DNA from: Clostridium sp. DSM 17811
GTDB taxonomy: Bacteria; Bacillota; Clostridia; Clostridiales; Clostridiaceae
Direction of reading: 5' to 3'
NCBI RefSeq assembly: GCF_018861905.1
Contig: NZ_JAHLDU010000010.1
Location: 1-64,000, forward strand
DNA length: 64,000 nt
Shown here: positions 9,571 to 18,290 of the stretch, piece by piece
Position numbering within the stretch: the first letter of the stretch is position 1
Layout: every line of letters begins with the position of its first letter
Made by a program: the position numbers and the translations under genes
The notes under the pieces: model-generated
What the model was told of the DNA's origin: nothing
Seen by the model: only the letters and a program-made list of their open reading frames with translations
Database searches by the model: none

Positions 9571-10623
9571 ATGAAAATATTAACAGTAGTAGGAGCAAGA
9601 CCACAGTTCATAAAAGCAGCGGCAGTATCTAATATCATCAGAAAAGAGCATGAGGAAATTTTAGTGCATACAGGCCAACATTATGATGAAAATATGTCAA
9701 AAATCTTTTTTGAGGAACTTAACATACCTAAACCTGATTATAATTTAGGAGTAGGTTCAGGTGGACATGGCAAACAAACAGGAAATATGTTAATAGAACT
9801 TGAAGAACTTTATGAAAAAGAAAAACCAGATATGGTTTTGGTTTATGGAGACACGAACTCAACTTTAGCTGGTGCACTTTGTGCAAGTAAATTACTTATT
9901 CCAGTAGCTCATATAGAAGCTGGACTTAGAAGCTTTAATATGACTATGCCAGAAGAGCAAAATAGAATTTTAACAGACCATATATCAAAATATTTATTTG
10001 TACCTACGGCTTCAGCTATTAAAAACCTTAGTAACGAAGGAGTTACGAGTGGTGTTTATAATGTAGGAGATGTAATGTATGATGCAACACTTAATTTTTC
10101 AAAACTTTCAAAAGAAAAATCAAAGATTATGAAAGAGCTGAACTTAAAACAGGAAGAATTTATATTAGCGACTATTCATAGAGCAGAAAATACCAATGAT
10201 ATAAATAGGTTAAGAAATATAATTGAAGCATTAAATGAAAGTGGTCAGCAAGTAATACTACCATTACATCCAAGGACCAAGAAGTATATGGACGATTATA
10301 ATTTATCATTTAACAAAAATATAAAGATAATAGATCCAGTTGGGTACTTAGATATGATAAGTTTAGAAATGCACTGTAGAAAGATTATTACAGATAGTGG
10401 TGGAGTTCAAAAGGAAGCTTTCTTTATGAATAAGCCTTGCATTACTATGAGAGATGAAACAGAATGGGTAGAAACAGTAGAAAATGGTTGGAATATTGTT
10501 GTTGGAACTAATAAAGCTAAGATATTAGATGGTATAATCAATTTTACACCCAATAAAGTTCAACAAAATATTTTTGGTGATGGTCACGCTGCAGAGAAAA
10601 TTTTAGAAATCATAAACAAATAA
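9571..10623 (+). CDS. wecB/mnaA: UDP-N-acetylglucosamine 2-epimerase (non-hydrolysing)
   Basis: Converts UDP-GlcNAc to UDP-ManNAc in the cytoplasm. The protein begins MKILTVVGARPQFIKAA, the family hallmark, and has VHTGQHYDENMS, DTNSTLAGAL, HIEAGLRS, the MPEEQNR motif, TIHRAENT and a late ITDSGGVQKEAFF. About 350 residues is the normal length. ATG 9571 with AGGAG at 9560-9564 is a better start than the upstream in-frame ATG at 9556. UDP-ManNAc made here is the expected donor for the TagA/WecG transferase encoded at 14009, so the cluster probably builds a ManNAc-containing glycan. Confidence 0.95.
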   Translation: MKILTVVGARPQFIKAAAVSNIIRKEHEEILVHTGQHYDENMSKIFFEELNIPKPDYNLGVGSGGHGKQTGNMLIELEELYEKEKPDMVLVYGDTNSTLAGALCASKLLIPVAHIEAGLRSFNMTMPEEQNRILTDHISKYLFVPTASAIKNLSNEGVTSGVYNVGDVMYDATLNFSKLSKEKSKIMKELNLKQEEFILATIHRAENTNDINRLRNIIEALNESGQQVILPLHPRTKKYMDDYNLSFNKNIKIIDPVGYLDMISLEMHCRKIITDSGGVQKEAFFMNKPCITMRDETEWVETVENGWNIVVGTNKAKILDGIINFTPNKVQQNIFGDGHAAEKILEIINK

Positions 10624-10635
10624 TAGAGGTGGAAA

Positions 10636-11853
10636 ATGCGTATTTTATTCTTAACACAATATTGTCCTCCAGAAGTTGGGGCGCCTCAAAATAGAATTTT
10701 TGAGTTTGCTAAAAAATTAAAAGAATTTGGTCATGAAGTTACAATATTAACAGCTCTACCTAACTACCCTAGGGGAGAAATCTTTGATGAGTACAAAGGA
10801 CGTGGAGTTGTTATCGAGGAAATCGAGGGTATAAAGATAGTTAGAACTAGTATTTATGCTACAAAATCTAAGCAGTTTACTAAAAGGTTAAGAAATTATT
10901 TATCTTTTACTTTTTCATCAGTAATTAGTGGCGCTAAACATATAGATAAACAGGATGTAATAATAACAGAATCTCCACCACTGTTCCTTGGATTTTCAGG
11001 GTTCGTATTAGCTAAGCTTAAAGGAGCTAAATTTATTTTTAACATATCTGACTTATGGCCAGAATCAGCTATAAAATTAGGTGTGCTTCATAATAGATTG
11101 TTCATAAAAATGTCTGTATGGCTAGAAGAATTCTGTTATAGAAGGGCTGCAGCTGTTACATGTCAAACACAAGGAATAGTTGATGACATAGTTAATAGAG
11201 GTTTCGATAAAAATAAAATACACCTTTTAACTAATGGAGTGGATACAAAGTTATTTAAAAAAGAAAACCGAGATGAAAATTTTAGGCGAGAAATAGGTAT
11301 AGAAAATAAATTCGCATTATGTTATGCTGGCATTCATGGTATTGCACAAGGACTTGAAGTTATAATAAATGCAGCGGAGATAGTAAAAGATGAAGAAAAT
11401 ATTCAATTTATTTTTGTAGGTGATGGTCCAGAAAAACAGGATCTTATAAATTTGGTTAAAGAAAAAGAGTTAACAAATGTTACATTTTTGCCTCTTCAGC
11501 CGAAAACTAATATGCCTAAAATAGTAGCATCAATGGACGCCGCTATAATTCCTTTAAAGAAATTAGAGCTGTTTAAAGGTGCACTACCTTCAAAAATGTT
11601 TGAAACATTGGCTTCAGAAGTTCCAATTATTCTTCCTGTACAGGGAGAAGCTGCAAAGCTAATAAATAATGCAAATGCAGGGATAGTTGTGGAACCTGAA
11701 AATTCAAAAGAAATTGCAGAAGCGGTGTTAAAGTTATATAATGATATAGAACTTAGAAATGAATTAGGTCAAAATGGCAGAGCTTATGTTATGGAAAATT
11801 ATGCTAGAGAAAATATAACAAGAAAACTTGAAAAAATATTGATGAATTTATAA
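10636..11853 (+). CDS. WbuB-like glycosyltransferase family 4
   Basis: 405-residue GT4 enzyme. The N-terminus MRILFLTQYCPPEVGAPQNR and the motifs LTALPNYPRG and FNISDLWPESA match the WbuB group, often annotated as amino-sugar (for example fucosamine) transferases of surface glycans. The donor domain shows FVGDGPEKQDL, PLKKLELFKGALPSKMFE and a conserved Glu-rich region. GAGGTGG sits a few bases upstream of ATG. The gene follows the epimerase directly, with only 12 bases between, so the two are probably co-translated. The sugar transferred is inferred only from family resemblance. Confidence 0.88.
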   Translation: MRILFLTQYCPPEVGAPQNRIFEFAKKLKEFGHEVTILTALPNYPRGEIFDEYKGRGVVIEEIEGIKIVRTSIYATKSKQFTKRLRNYLSFTFSSVISGAKHIDKQDVIITESPPLFLGFSGFVLAKLKGAKFIFNISDLWPESAIKLGVLHNRLFIKMSVWLEEFCYRRAAAVTCQTQGIVDDIVNRGFDKNKIHLLTNGVDTKLFKKENRDENFRREIGIENKFALCYAGIHGIAQGLEVIINAAEIVKDEENIQFIFVGDGPEKQDLINLVKEKELTNVTFLPLQPKTNMPKIVASMDAAIIPLKKLELFKGALPSKMFETLASEVPIILPVQGEAAKLINNANAGIVVEPENSKEIAEAVLKLYNDIELRNELGQNGRAYVMENYARENITRKLEKILMNL

Positions 11854-11869
11854 AAATCATAATAAGTTG

Positions 11870-11915
11870 CAGTCCCTCACTTACAAATTGAAGCGTCTTT
11901 GAAAGTGAGGGACTG
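11870..11915 (+). terminator. 13-bp stem hairpin without T-tract
   Basis: CAGTCCCTCACTT (11870-11882) pairs perfectly with AAGTGAGGGACTG (11903-11915) around a 20-nt loop. The sequence after it is ATTATGTAG, not a T-run. It may be an attenuator, an mRNA stability element or a small inverted-repeat remnant rather than a classical terminator. Confidence 0.45.
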
Positions 11916-11959
11916 ATTATGTAGTAATGATATTATTATTGTATAAAGAGGTGTAAATA

Positions 11960-13204
11960 ATGAAAAATAAGTATAGTATTTTATATTGTTTAATGTGTGT
12001 ATATATAGTAATAATGCCTTTGATTCAGGAAGGAACAAATTTTAGAGGAATACCTGTGTCGGATATCTTACTAGGAATAGTTATATTTGTGTATCTTATA
12101 AAAATAATTATTGAGAAGGCTACGCGTGAAAGGTTTCTTTACGGCATTAAAGACTTGTTTAGTAGTGTTTTAAGTATTTCCATAATGGTATTATTAGGTA
12201 TAATGTTATTGTCCACATTGTATGCAACTGAAAAAACATTAGCATTAACCGAAAGTGCAAGATTTTTAACTTATGTATTTATATTTTTTGTAATTAAATA
12301 TGAGTTTAATACTAAAAAATTAGTGAAGAATTTATTGAAATGTTATATATTCACAGCAGGGCTCTTAAGCATTTTTGGTATAATCCAACATTTCACAAGG
12401 ATTGGATTAGATAAAAAGTTTGTAGTTCATTATACAGGATATAGTGTGGTTAAAATTGCAGCGACTATGTTTAATCCTAATGCCTATGCTGCCTTTCTTA
12501 TTTTAATTATATTTCCAGTAGTAATGCTCACTATTTATGAGAAAAACAAAAAAAACAAGGGTATGTACGGGATAATATCAATTTTATTATTTGTAAATAT
12601 AATTATGACTTATTCTAGGAATGCACAAGTAGGAGTTTGTATAGGTGCAGTAGTATTATGTGTAATTTACAGCTATAAATTAATTATAGCTTTTGGTGGT
12701 ATAGGGATTTTTACTTTATTTATGCCATCGGTCCTTGATAGGGTTCGAGATTTACCAAATACAGCGGAAAATGAATCTAGAATTAAATTGTGGAAAACGG
12801 CAATGATGATGATTAAAGATCATCCGATTTTAGGCGTTGGAAATGGTAACTTCATTAGTAGATATAATGAATATGTTAGTAAATATAAGGGTTTAAGTTA
12901 TAATGCTTACAAAAGATATCCTGCTCATAATTCTTATTTGAAGGTTGAGAGTGAATTGGGTATAGTAGGAATAGCATCTTTTTTAGCAGTTTTAGTGACA
13001 TCACTTATTAGAGTGAAGAAACTATTTACTATAACAAATGATAAGTTTATAAAAGCTTTTTATATGGGAGCATTTGCTTCAATGATTGCATTTTTCTTTA
13101 TGAATATATCAGATAATTTATTTTTTGTACCTATGGCTACAACGTATTTTTGGTTTTTAATAGCTACAGCTGAGAGTTTATTAAATTCATCAGAAATTAA
13201 TTAA
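11960..13204 (+). CDS. O-antigen ligase family protein (second copy type)
   Basis: 414-residue polytopic membrane protein of the Wzy/WaaL family. The conserved outer loop includes DHPILGVGNGNFISRY and PAHNSYLKVESELGIVG, with about ten to twelve hydrophobic helices around it. AAAGAGGTG before ATG 11960 fixes the start. With the protein encoded at 6662 this gives the cluster two polymerase/ligase-type proteins. One may polymerise and the other attach the chain to peptidoglycan or another carrier, but the sequence does not say which. Confidence 0.88.
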   Translation: MKNKYSILYCLMCVYIVIMPLIQEGTNFRGIPVSDILLGIVIFVYLIKIIIEKATRERFLYGIKDLFSSVLSISIMVLLGIMLLSTLYATEKTLALTESARFLTYVFIFFVIKYEFNTKKLVKNLLKCYIFTAGLLSIFGIIQHFTRIGLDKKFVVHYTGYSVVKIAATMFNPNAYAAFLILIIFPVVMLTIYEKNKKNKGMYGIISILLFVNIIMTYSRNAQVGVCIGAVVLCVIYSYKLIIAFGGIGIFTLFMPSVLDRVRDLPNTAENESRIKLWKTAMMMIKDHPILGVGNGNFISRYNEYVSKYKGLSYNAYKRYPAHNSYLKVESELGIVGIASFLAVLVTSLIRVKKLFTITNDKFIKAFYMGAFASMIAFFFMNISDNLFFVPMATTYFWFLIATAESLLNSSEIN

Positions 13205-13274
13205 AATATATGAATTATTAAAAAAATTGTAAATAAAAAGTATTTAAATATTCATGAGAAGGTAGGGGTATAAG

Positions 13275-13931
13275 GTGAATAAAAGTAAAATGATAACTAT
13301 AGATAAGAAAACACACATTGAGAATAAAAAATTTCAATTTGCACTTAAGAGATTAATGGACATTATATTATCTTTAATAGGGATAATTATATTATCACCT
13401 ATATATTTAATTATCATTATTGCTATTAAAATAGACTCAAAAGGTGGAACTATATTTAGGCAAATTAGGGTTGGGAAAGATGGTGAAAATTTTACCATTT
13501 ATAAATTTCGAACCATGATAGTTCAAGCTGAGAGTAAAAGAAAACTTGATATTAATCCAGATGATCTTGAAAATTTTGTATTTCAAAGCAGGTCAGACAG
13601 TAGGGTAACTAAGGTGGGTAATTTTTTAAGACGTAGTAGTTTAGATGAGATCCCTCAACTTTTTAATGTTTTATTTGGCAATATGAGTCTTGTAGGACCT
13701 AGACCTGAAATACCAGAAGTAGTTAAGTATTATCCAGAAAGTTATCATCAAAGACTTCTAGTTTTGCCAGGAATAACTGGACTTGCACAAATTAGTGGAA
13801 GAGGTGAAATAGAGCTAGGAAAAACGGTTGCTTATGATCTTGATTATATTAAGGACTTTTCAGTTATATTAGATATAAAAATAATCTTATTAACAGTGGT
13901 GTCTGTATTTAAGAAAGATGGTGCTTTTTAG
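13275..13931 (+). CDS. Initiating phosphosugar transferase (WcaJ/WbaP C-terminal type)
   Basis: 218-residue polyprenyl-phosphate sugar-1-phosphate transferase that starts glycan assembly by loading the first sugar phosphate on undecaprenyl phosphate. One membrane helix (residues about 28-52) is followed by the family signature: KFRTMI, SRVTKVGNFLRRSSLDE-type sequence with the catalytic Asp-Glu pair, QLFNVLFGNMSLVGPRPE, PGITGLAQISGR and DLDYI. It is the short form without the N-terminal membrane half. The start is GTG 13275 with AGGGGT at 13264-13269. A hairpin follows the stop. Confidence 0.92.
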   Translation: MNKSKMITIDKKTHIENKKFQFALKRLMDIILSLIGIIILSPIYLIIIIAIKIDSKGGTIFRQIRVGKDGENFTIYKFRTMIVQAESKRKLDINPDDLENFVFQSRSDSRVTKVGNFLRRSSLDEIPQLFNVLFGNMSLVGPRPEIPEVVKYYPESYHQRLLVLPGITGLAQISGRGEIELGKTVAYDLDYIKDFSVILDIKIILLTVVSVFKKDGAF

Positions 13932-13952
13932 TAGCTCACATTAGTGAGTTAC
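13931..13952 (+). terminator. Short hairpin after the initiating transferase
   Basis: GTAGCTCAC (13931-13939) pairs with GTGAGTTAC (13944-13952), 9 bp with one G-U pair, starting at the last base of the stop codon. There is no T-run after it, so termination would be weak. Confidence 0.35.
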
Positions 13953-14008
13953 TAAATTAAAGTAATTTAATATTGAATCTGCTAGAGGTAGGTTGTTTGG
14001 AGGAATTT

Positions 14009-14728
14009 ATGATAACGAAAATTTTACAATATAAAATTTTTAATGATAATATGGGAGCTTTATTTGAGGCTATAGACAATTTTGAAAAAGTACATATTAT
14101 TTCAGGAAACCCAGAAGTTCTCCTTAGTGGACTTGAAAATACTGTTTTGCTCCATAATTTTACAAGTGAAAATTCGATTATTATTCCAGATGGAATTGGA
14201 ACAGTTATTTGTTCGAAAATTGTAGGAAATCCTGTTAAAGAAAAAATTGCAGGTATAGAAGTCATGGATAATATAGTGAAAAAATGTGAAAAAGATAATG
14301 AAGGAATATATCTCTTAGGATCAACAAAAGAGACAGTTGATATGTGTAATATAAATTTACGAACTAAATATCGAAAGCTTAATATACTTGGTAGCCATGA
14401 TGGATATTTTGAATTAGATAATTGTGAAGATATATTAAAAGAAATAGAAACCGTAAAACCTAAAGTATTATTCGTTGCAATGGGATGTCCAAGGCAAGAA
14501 TTATTTATAACAAAGTACATGGACAGGCTTCCTTGCAAAATATTTATGGGGGTTGGGGGAAGTTTTGATAATATTGCGGGTAAGGTTAAACGCGCACCTA
14601 AATGGATGATAAACTTAGGAATGGAATGGTTATATAGAGTAATAAAAGAGCCATTTAGGATTAAAAGATTATCATCTATACCAAAATTTATTATGATGGT
14701 AATAAAATATAAAAACAAACAGGAGTAA
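14009..14728 (+). CDS. tagA: WecG/TagA/CpsF glycosyltransferase (GT26)
   Basis: Transfers N-acetylmannosamine (or a related sugar) from UDP to undecaprenyl-linked GlcNAc. The motifs are IPDGIGTV, LFVAMGCPRQELF, FMGVGGSFDNIAGKVKRAP and GMEWLYRVIKEPFRIKR, which together define GT26. The protein has 239 residues from ATG 14009, which is preceded by GGAGG (13999-14003). An in-frame TTG at 13973 lacks a site. With the 2-epimerase at 9571 it indicates a GlcNAc-ManNAc linkage step, as in wall teichoic acid or secondary wall polymer linkage units. The exact product is inferred. Confidence 0.92.
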   Translation: MITKILQYKIFNDNMGALFEAIDNFEKVHIISGNPEVLLSGLENTVLLHNFTSENSIIIPDGIGTVICSKIVGNPVKEKIAGIEVMDNIVKKCEKDNEGIYLLGSTKETVDMCNINLRTKYRKLNILGSHDGYFELDNCEDILKEIETVKPKVLFVAMGCPRQELFITKYMDRLPCKIFMGVGGSFDNIAGKVKRAPKWMINLGMEWLYRVIKEPFRIKRLSSIPKFIMMVIKYKNKQE

Positions 14729-14764
14729 ATATTGTTTTTTTAGATAAATAAAGGAGGGGTAAAC

Positions 14765-15862
14765 ATTAAAGTATTACATATTATATCTGGTAATGACAAT
14801 GGTGGTGGTGGAAAACATGTATTAAATATATGTGACAAATCAAATAAAAAATTTGAAAATATAATTGCTTGTCTTGGAGAAGGGCCATTATATATAAAAG
14901 CTAAGGAACTGGGTGTTAGTTATAAGCTTTTTAGTAAGAAGCTTTATAATATGGAGCTTGTTAACTTCATAAATCACAATTCGATAAGCATAGTTAATTT
15001 CCATGGAGCCAAACCTTTCCTATTACACTTAATTTTAAAAAGCAAATTAAATGTACCAACAGTAGCCGTAGTTCATAGTGATTTTAGATATGATTTTCTT
15101 AATAATAAGTTGAAATACTTTATATTTACACCTTTAAGCACTAGGGGATTAAAGAGTTTTAAAAATTATATTTGTGTATCAAATAACTTGAAGTCTTTAC
15201 TTGAAGATAAAAAAATAGAAGGAAAGATTTCGGTTGTAAACAATGGTATAGATATAAAAAGTTGTATCATTGAGACCCCTGCAAAAGATATAAGAAATAG
15301 TTTGAAAATAAAAGAGAATGAATTCATATATGTTATGGTAGCAAGATTACATCCAATAAAAAACCATAAAGAAGTTATTTTAGCATTTAAAAAATTAGAG
15401 CTTGAATTTCATGATGTGAAATTATTACTAGTTGGTGGTGGAGAGTTAGACTTAGAACTTAAAAATTTAATAAAGGAATTAAAACTAGAAAATGAAGTTA
15501 TTATGGTAGGAAATGTTTTTAATCCTTTAGACTACATAAATGCATCTAGTGTTAGTATTCTAGCTTCTTTAAGTGAGGGTGGAGCACCTCCACTTACAGT
15601 ATTAGAATCAGGGATTGTAAAGAAACCATTAATTTATACTCAGGTAGGAGACTTAGAGTGTATATTAGATGACAATAGTGGATATAAAATAAAAGATAAG
15701 GATAATGTTTATATTTATATGGCTATGAGAGAGGCATATTTAGATAAGGATTATTCAAATGTAAAAGGAAAAAATTTGCATGACATCGTTATTAATAATT
15801 TCACTATAGATAATTTTTGGGAAAAATATTATCAAATTTATAAAAAAATATTAGAAAAATGA
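14765..15862 (+). CDS. Glycosyltransferase family 4 with ATT start codon
   Basis: The GT4 reading frame runs upstream of the first in-frame ATG (14951) to a stop at 14741. The intervening codons give a typical acceptor-domain start: IKVLHIISGNDNGGGGKHVL. A perfect AAGGAGGGG (14751-14759) sits five bases before an ATT codon at 14765, and no ATG, GTG or TTG is available near it. The protein from ATT has 365 residues, the normal GT4 length; from ATG 14951 it would lack the whole N-terminal lobe. Donor-domain motifs VARLHPIKNH, LLLVGGGELD and LSEGGAPPLTVLESG are intact. ATT could be a real rare start or a start-codon mutation. Confidence 0.85.
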   Translation: MKVLHIISGNDNGGGGKHVLNICDKSNKKFENIIACLGEGPLYIKAKELGVSYKLFSKKLYNMELVNFINHNSISIVNFHGAKPFLLHLILKSKLNVPTVAVVHSDFRYDFLNNKLKYFIFTPLSTRGLKSFKNYICVSNNLKSLLEDKKIEGKISVVNNGIDIKSCIIETPAKDIRNSLKIKENEFIYVMVARLHPIKNHKEVILAFKKLELEFHDVKLLLVGGGELDLELKNLIKELKLENEVIMVGNVFNPLDYINASSVSILASLSEGGAPPLTVLESGIVKKPLIYTQVGDLECILDDNSGYKIKDKDNVYIYMAMREAYLDKDYSNVKGKNLHDIVINNFTIDNFWEKYYQIYKKILEK

Positions 15863-15916
15863 TTTAACAGTGAAGATGATAATAATTCTTAAATTCACAA
15901 AAATATGGAGCGTATC

Positions 15917-17470
15917 ATGAAAGAAAACAAAGTTTTAAAGAGTTCAATGATTGTAATGGTTTTTGTAATACTTGGAAAAGTATTGGCTATAGTAAGAGAT
16001 AGCTTAATGTTAGCTAAATTTGGAACTACTCATTCAGCAGACATATATGTATGGTGTTTTGGTGTAGTATTTCTTTTTACTAGTTTAGGTTATGGACTTA
16101 GTACAACCATAATACCCATTCTCACAGAGTATATTGAGACAAAAGAATTAAAAGAACGAAATCGTTTTGTAAACAATGTAACTAATACTTCCATGTTATT
16201 AACCATAATTATTACGGGAGTTGGGATATTATTTTCATATTATATAGTTTATTATTTCGCTAATAACTTATCTAATGACCCAGTTATGTTTAATCAAACT
16301 GTAAAAATACTTAAGATTATGTTCTTATCAGTGTTATTTTTAACTCTACAAGGTGTTGTCGCAGGAGTACTTCAAGCTCACAAAGAATTTTCTATTCCAG
16401 CTGCAATGGCTGCTGCTGCAAACTTAATATATATAATTTATTTAAGCTTATTTGTAGATAAATTTGGTCTTAACGGATTTGCAATAACTACTGTATTGGC
16501 TTTTTTCGTTCAATTTATAATTAATGTACCTAAGTTTAAGCAACTAGGATACGGGTATAAATTTGAAATGAATTTTCGTGATAAAGACTTAAAAAAACTA
16601 TTTATATTAATGATCCCTATAATAATAAGCACTTCAACCATGCAACTTAATTTGTTTATTAATAGATCATTTGCCATGGCATTATATGAAGGTGCAACTG
16701 CAGTTCTTGATTGTGCAAATAAGGTAACTCTACTTACTTATGAAGTTTTTGCTGTAGCGGTTTCTATGATAATATACCCAATACTCTCTACATTCATAGT
16801 TCAAAATAATCATGAGGAATACAAAAAATCTTTAGTTAAATCAATTAACATTATAAATCTAGTAATGATACCTGCTGCACTTGCAATAGTGATATTAAGA
16901 GAACCTTTAATTAGTGTACTATATTTAAGAGGTAAATTCACCATAAGTGATGTGAAATTAGTTTCAGAGGCGTTAATATTATATTCTCCAACTATGGTAG
17001 CTTATGGAGTGCGTGACGTATTAAATAGGGCCTTTTACTCCGCTAAAGACACTAAAACACCTATGATTTATAGTATAGTGGGTGTAGTGATAAATGTTGT
17101 TTTAAGTGCTATTTTGTACAAATACATGTCAGTACCAGGACTTACACTTGCTTCATCAATCTCAGCTACAGTTATTACTGTAATGTTGTTAATCAAGATG
17201 AATAAGAAATTTCCAGGGATCCAATTTAGTTCTATGATTAAGACAATAGAAAAAATATCTATAGCTTCTATAATTATGGGGTTTGTAATATATTTCATGA
17301 AAAAAATATTTATAATTAATTTAGTGTCAGGATTTGTTTTGAATTTAACAATTTTATTTGTTTGTGCAGTTATAGGAAGTATGATATATTTTGCTTTAAC
17401 ATACCTTTTTAAAATCGAGGAAACTATGTATATATGGAATATATTTAAAAGCAAAATTTCGAAAAAATAA
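15917..17470 (+). CDS. MurJ/MviN-like lipid flippase
   Basis: Membrane protein of 517 residues with about 14 helices, in the MurJ (MviN) branch of the MOP superfamily. This branch flips lipid II or related undecaprenyl-linked precursors outward. The N-terminus has VFVILGKVLAIVRDSLMLAKFG and SADIYVW, and the C-terminal half has the conserved VLYLRGKF and NRAFYSAKDTKTP. The start is ATG 15917, with TGGAG at 15906-15910; an in-frame ATG at 15905 overlaps that site. Its place at the end of the glycan cluster suggests a role for the cluster's own lipid-linked product rather than the housekeeping copy, but this is inference. Confidence 0.87.
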   Translation: MKENKVLKSSMIVMVFVILGKVLAIVRDSLMLAKFGTTHSADIYVWCFGVVFLFTSLGYGLSTTIIPILTEYIETKELKERNRFVNNVTNTSMLLTIIITGVGILFSYYIVYYFANNLSNDPVMFNQTVKILKIMFLSVLFLTLQGVVAGVLQAHKEFSIPAAMAAAANLIYIIYLSLFVDKFGLNGFAITTVLAFFVQFIINVPKFKQLGYGYKFEMNFRDKDLKKLFILMIPIIISTSTMQLNLFINRSFAMALYEGATAVLDCANKVTLLTYEVFAVAVSMIIYPILSTFIVQNNHEEYKKSLVKSINIINLVMIPAALAIVILREPLISVLYLRGKFTISDVKLVSEALILYSPTMVAYGVRDVLNRAFYSAKDTKTPMIYSIVGVVINVVLSAILYKYMSVPGLTLASSISATVITVMLLIKMNKKFPGIQFSSMIKTIEKISIASIIMGFVIYFMKKIFIINLVSGFVLNLTILFVCAVIGSMIYFALTYLFKIEETMYIWNIFKSKISKK

Positions 17471-17522
17471 TTACATTGTTTATGCAACTATTACACATAC
17501 TAAATTTAAAGGAGTGTGTTAT

Positions 17523-18074
17523 ATGGAATTTTATGATGTAGTTGAGAGTAGAAAAAGTATTAAGAAATTTAAAACTACCCCAGTAAATGCAGAAAAGTTA
17601 GCTAAAATGATTAATGCGGCTATGATGTCGCCATCATGGAAAAATAAGACTTCTTACAAATTTATATTAGTTGATGAAAAGAAGGAGCTTATGGAAATTT
17701 CAAAATCAATAATGAATAAGGATAATTCAGCAGCACAGTCAATAATTGATGCGCCAATGACGGCAGTTGTAGTTGCGGACCCAGATGCTTCAGGTGAAGT
17801 AGAAGACAAAGACTACTATTTAGTAGATAGTGCAATAGCTATGGAGCATTTTATTTTATCAGCTACTAATGAGGGTTATGGAACTTGCTGGATTGCTGAT
17901 ATTAATGAAGACATTATCAAAACAGCATTATCAATTCCACAAAATTATAAGGTAGTTGCTATAACTCCAATCGGAGAAATAGCAGAGAGTAAAGATCATT
18001 ATGATAAAAAAGATGTAAAAGAATTTGTATTTTCAAACACTTGGGATAAGGCATATACTAAGAATAGTAAATAG
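17523..18074 (+). CDS. Nitroreductase family protein
   Basis: FMN-dependent NAD(P)H oxidoreductase of the nitroreductase superfamily, 183 residues. It begins MEFYDVVESRKSIKKFK, the usual Arg-Lys/Ser FMN phosphate contact, then SPSWKNKTSYKF, and ends with GYGTCWIADIN and VVAITPIGE. Such proteins reduce nitro compounds, quinones or flavins; the natural substrate is not readable. The start is ATG 17523 with AAAGGAG at 17508-17514; the GTG at 17514 would lie inside that site. It stands alone and is followed by a strong terminator. Confidence 0.88.
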   Translation: MEFYDVVESRKSIKKFKTTPVNAEKLAKMINAAMMSPSWKNKTSYKFILVDEKKELMEISKSIMNKDNSAAQSIIDAPMTAVVVADPDASGEVEDKDYYLVDSAIAMEHFILSATNEGYGTCWIADINEDIIKTALSIPQNYKVVAITPIGEIAESKDHYDKKDVKEFVFSNTWDKAYTKNSK

Positions 18075-18086
18075 ATAATTTATTCT

Positions 18087-18127
18087 AGGACCCTATGATG
18101 TTTTTGTTATCATGGGGTCTTATTTTA
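18087..18127 (+). terminator. Rho-independent terminator
   Basis: A 12-13-bp stem (AGGACCCTATGAT with ATCATGGGGTCTT, one G-U pair), a 9-nt loop GTTTTTGTT, and a TTATTTTA tail. Confidence 0.85.
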
Positions 18128-18290
18128 GTTGATTTTAAGTTACAGTGTTTTTTATTACAATGTTATACATCTAATATTTGTAAAGTTTTAGTTAATTGAT
18201 GAAATAATAACATAAAGATGGTACAATTTTAATAGTTATGCGATTGTTATTTAGTTTCATTTAATCTATGTGAAAACGAGGAGGGATACT

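Noticed and set aside
13957-14718. Long antisense frame opposite the TagA-like gene (253 codons)
   Set aside because: It lies fully over a gene with clear GT26 motifs and its translation is Ile/Ser-rich without family features; it is a shadow of AT-rich codon bias.
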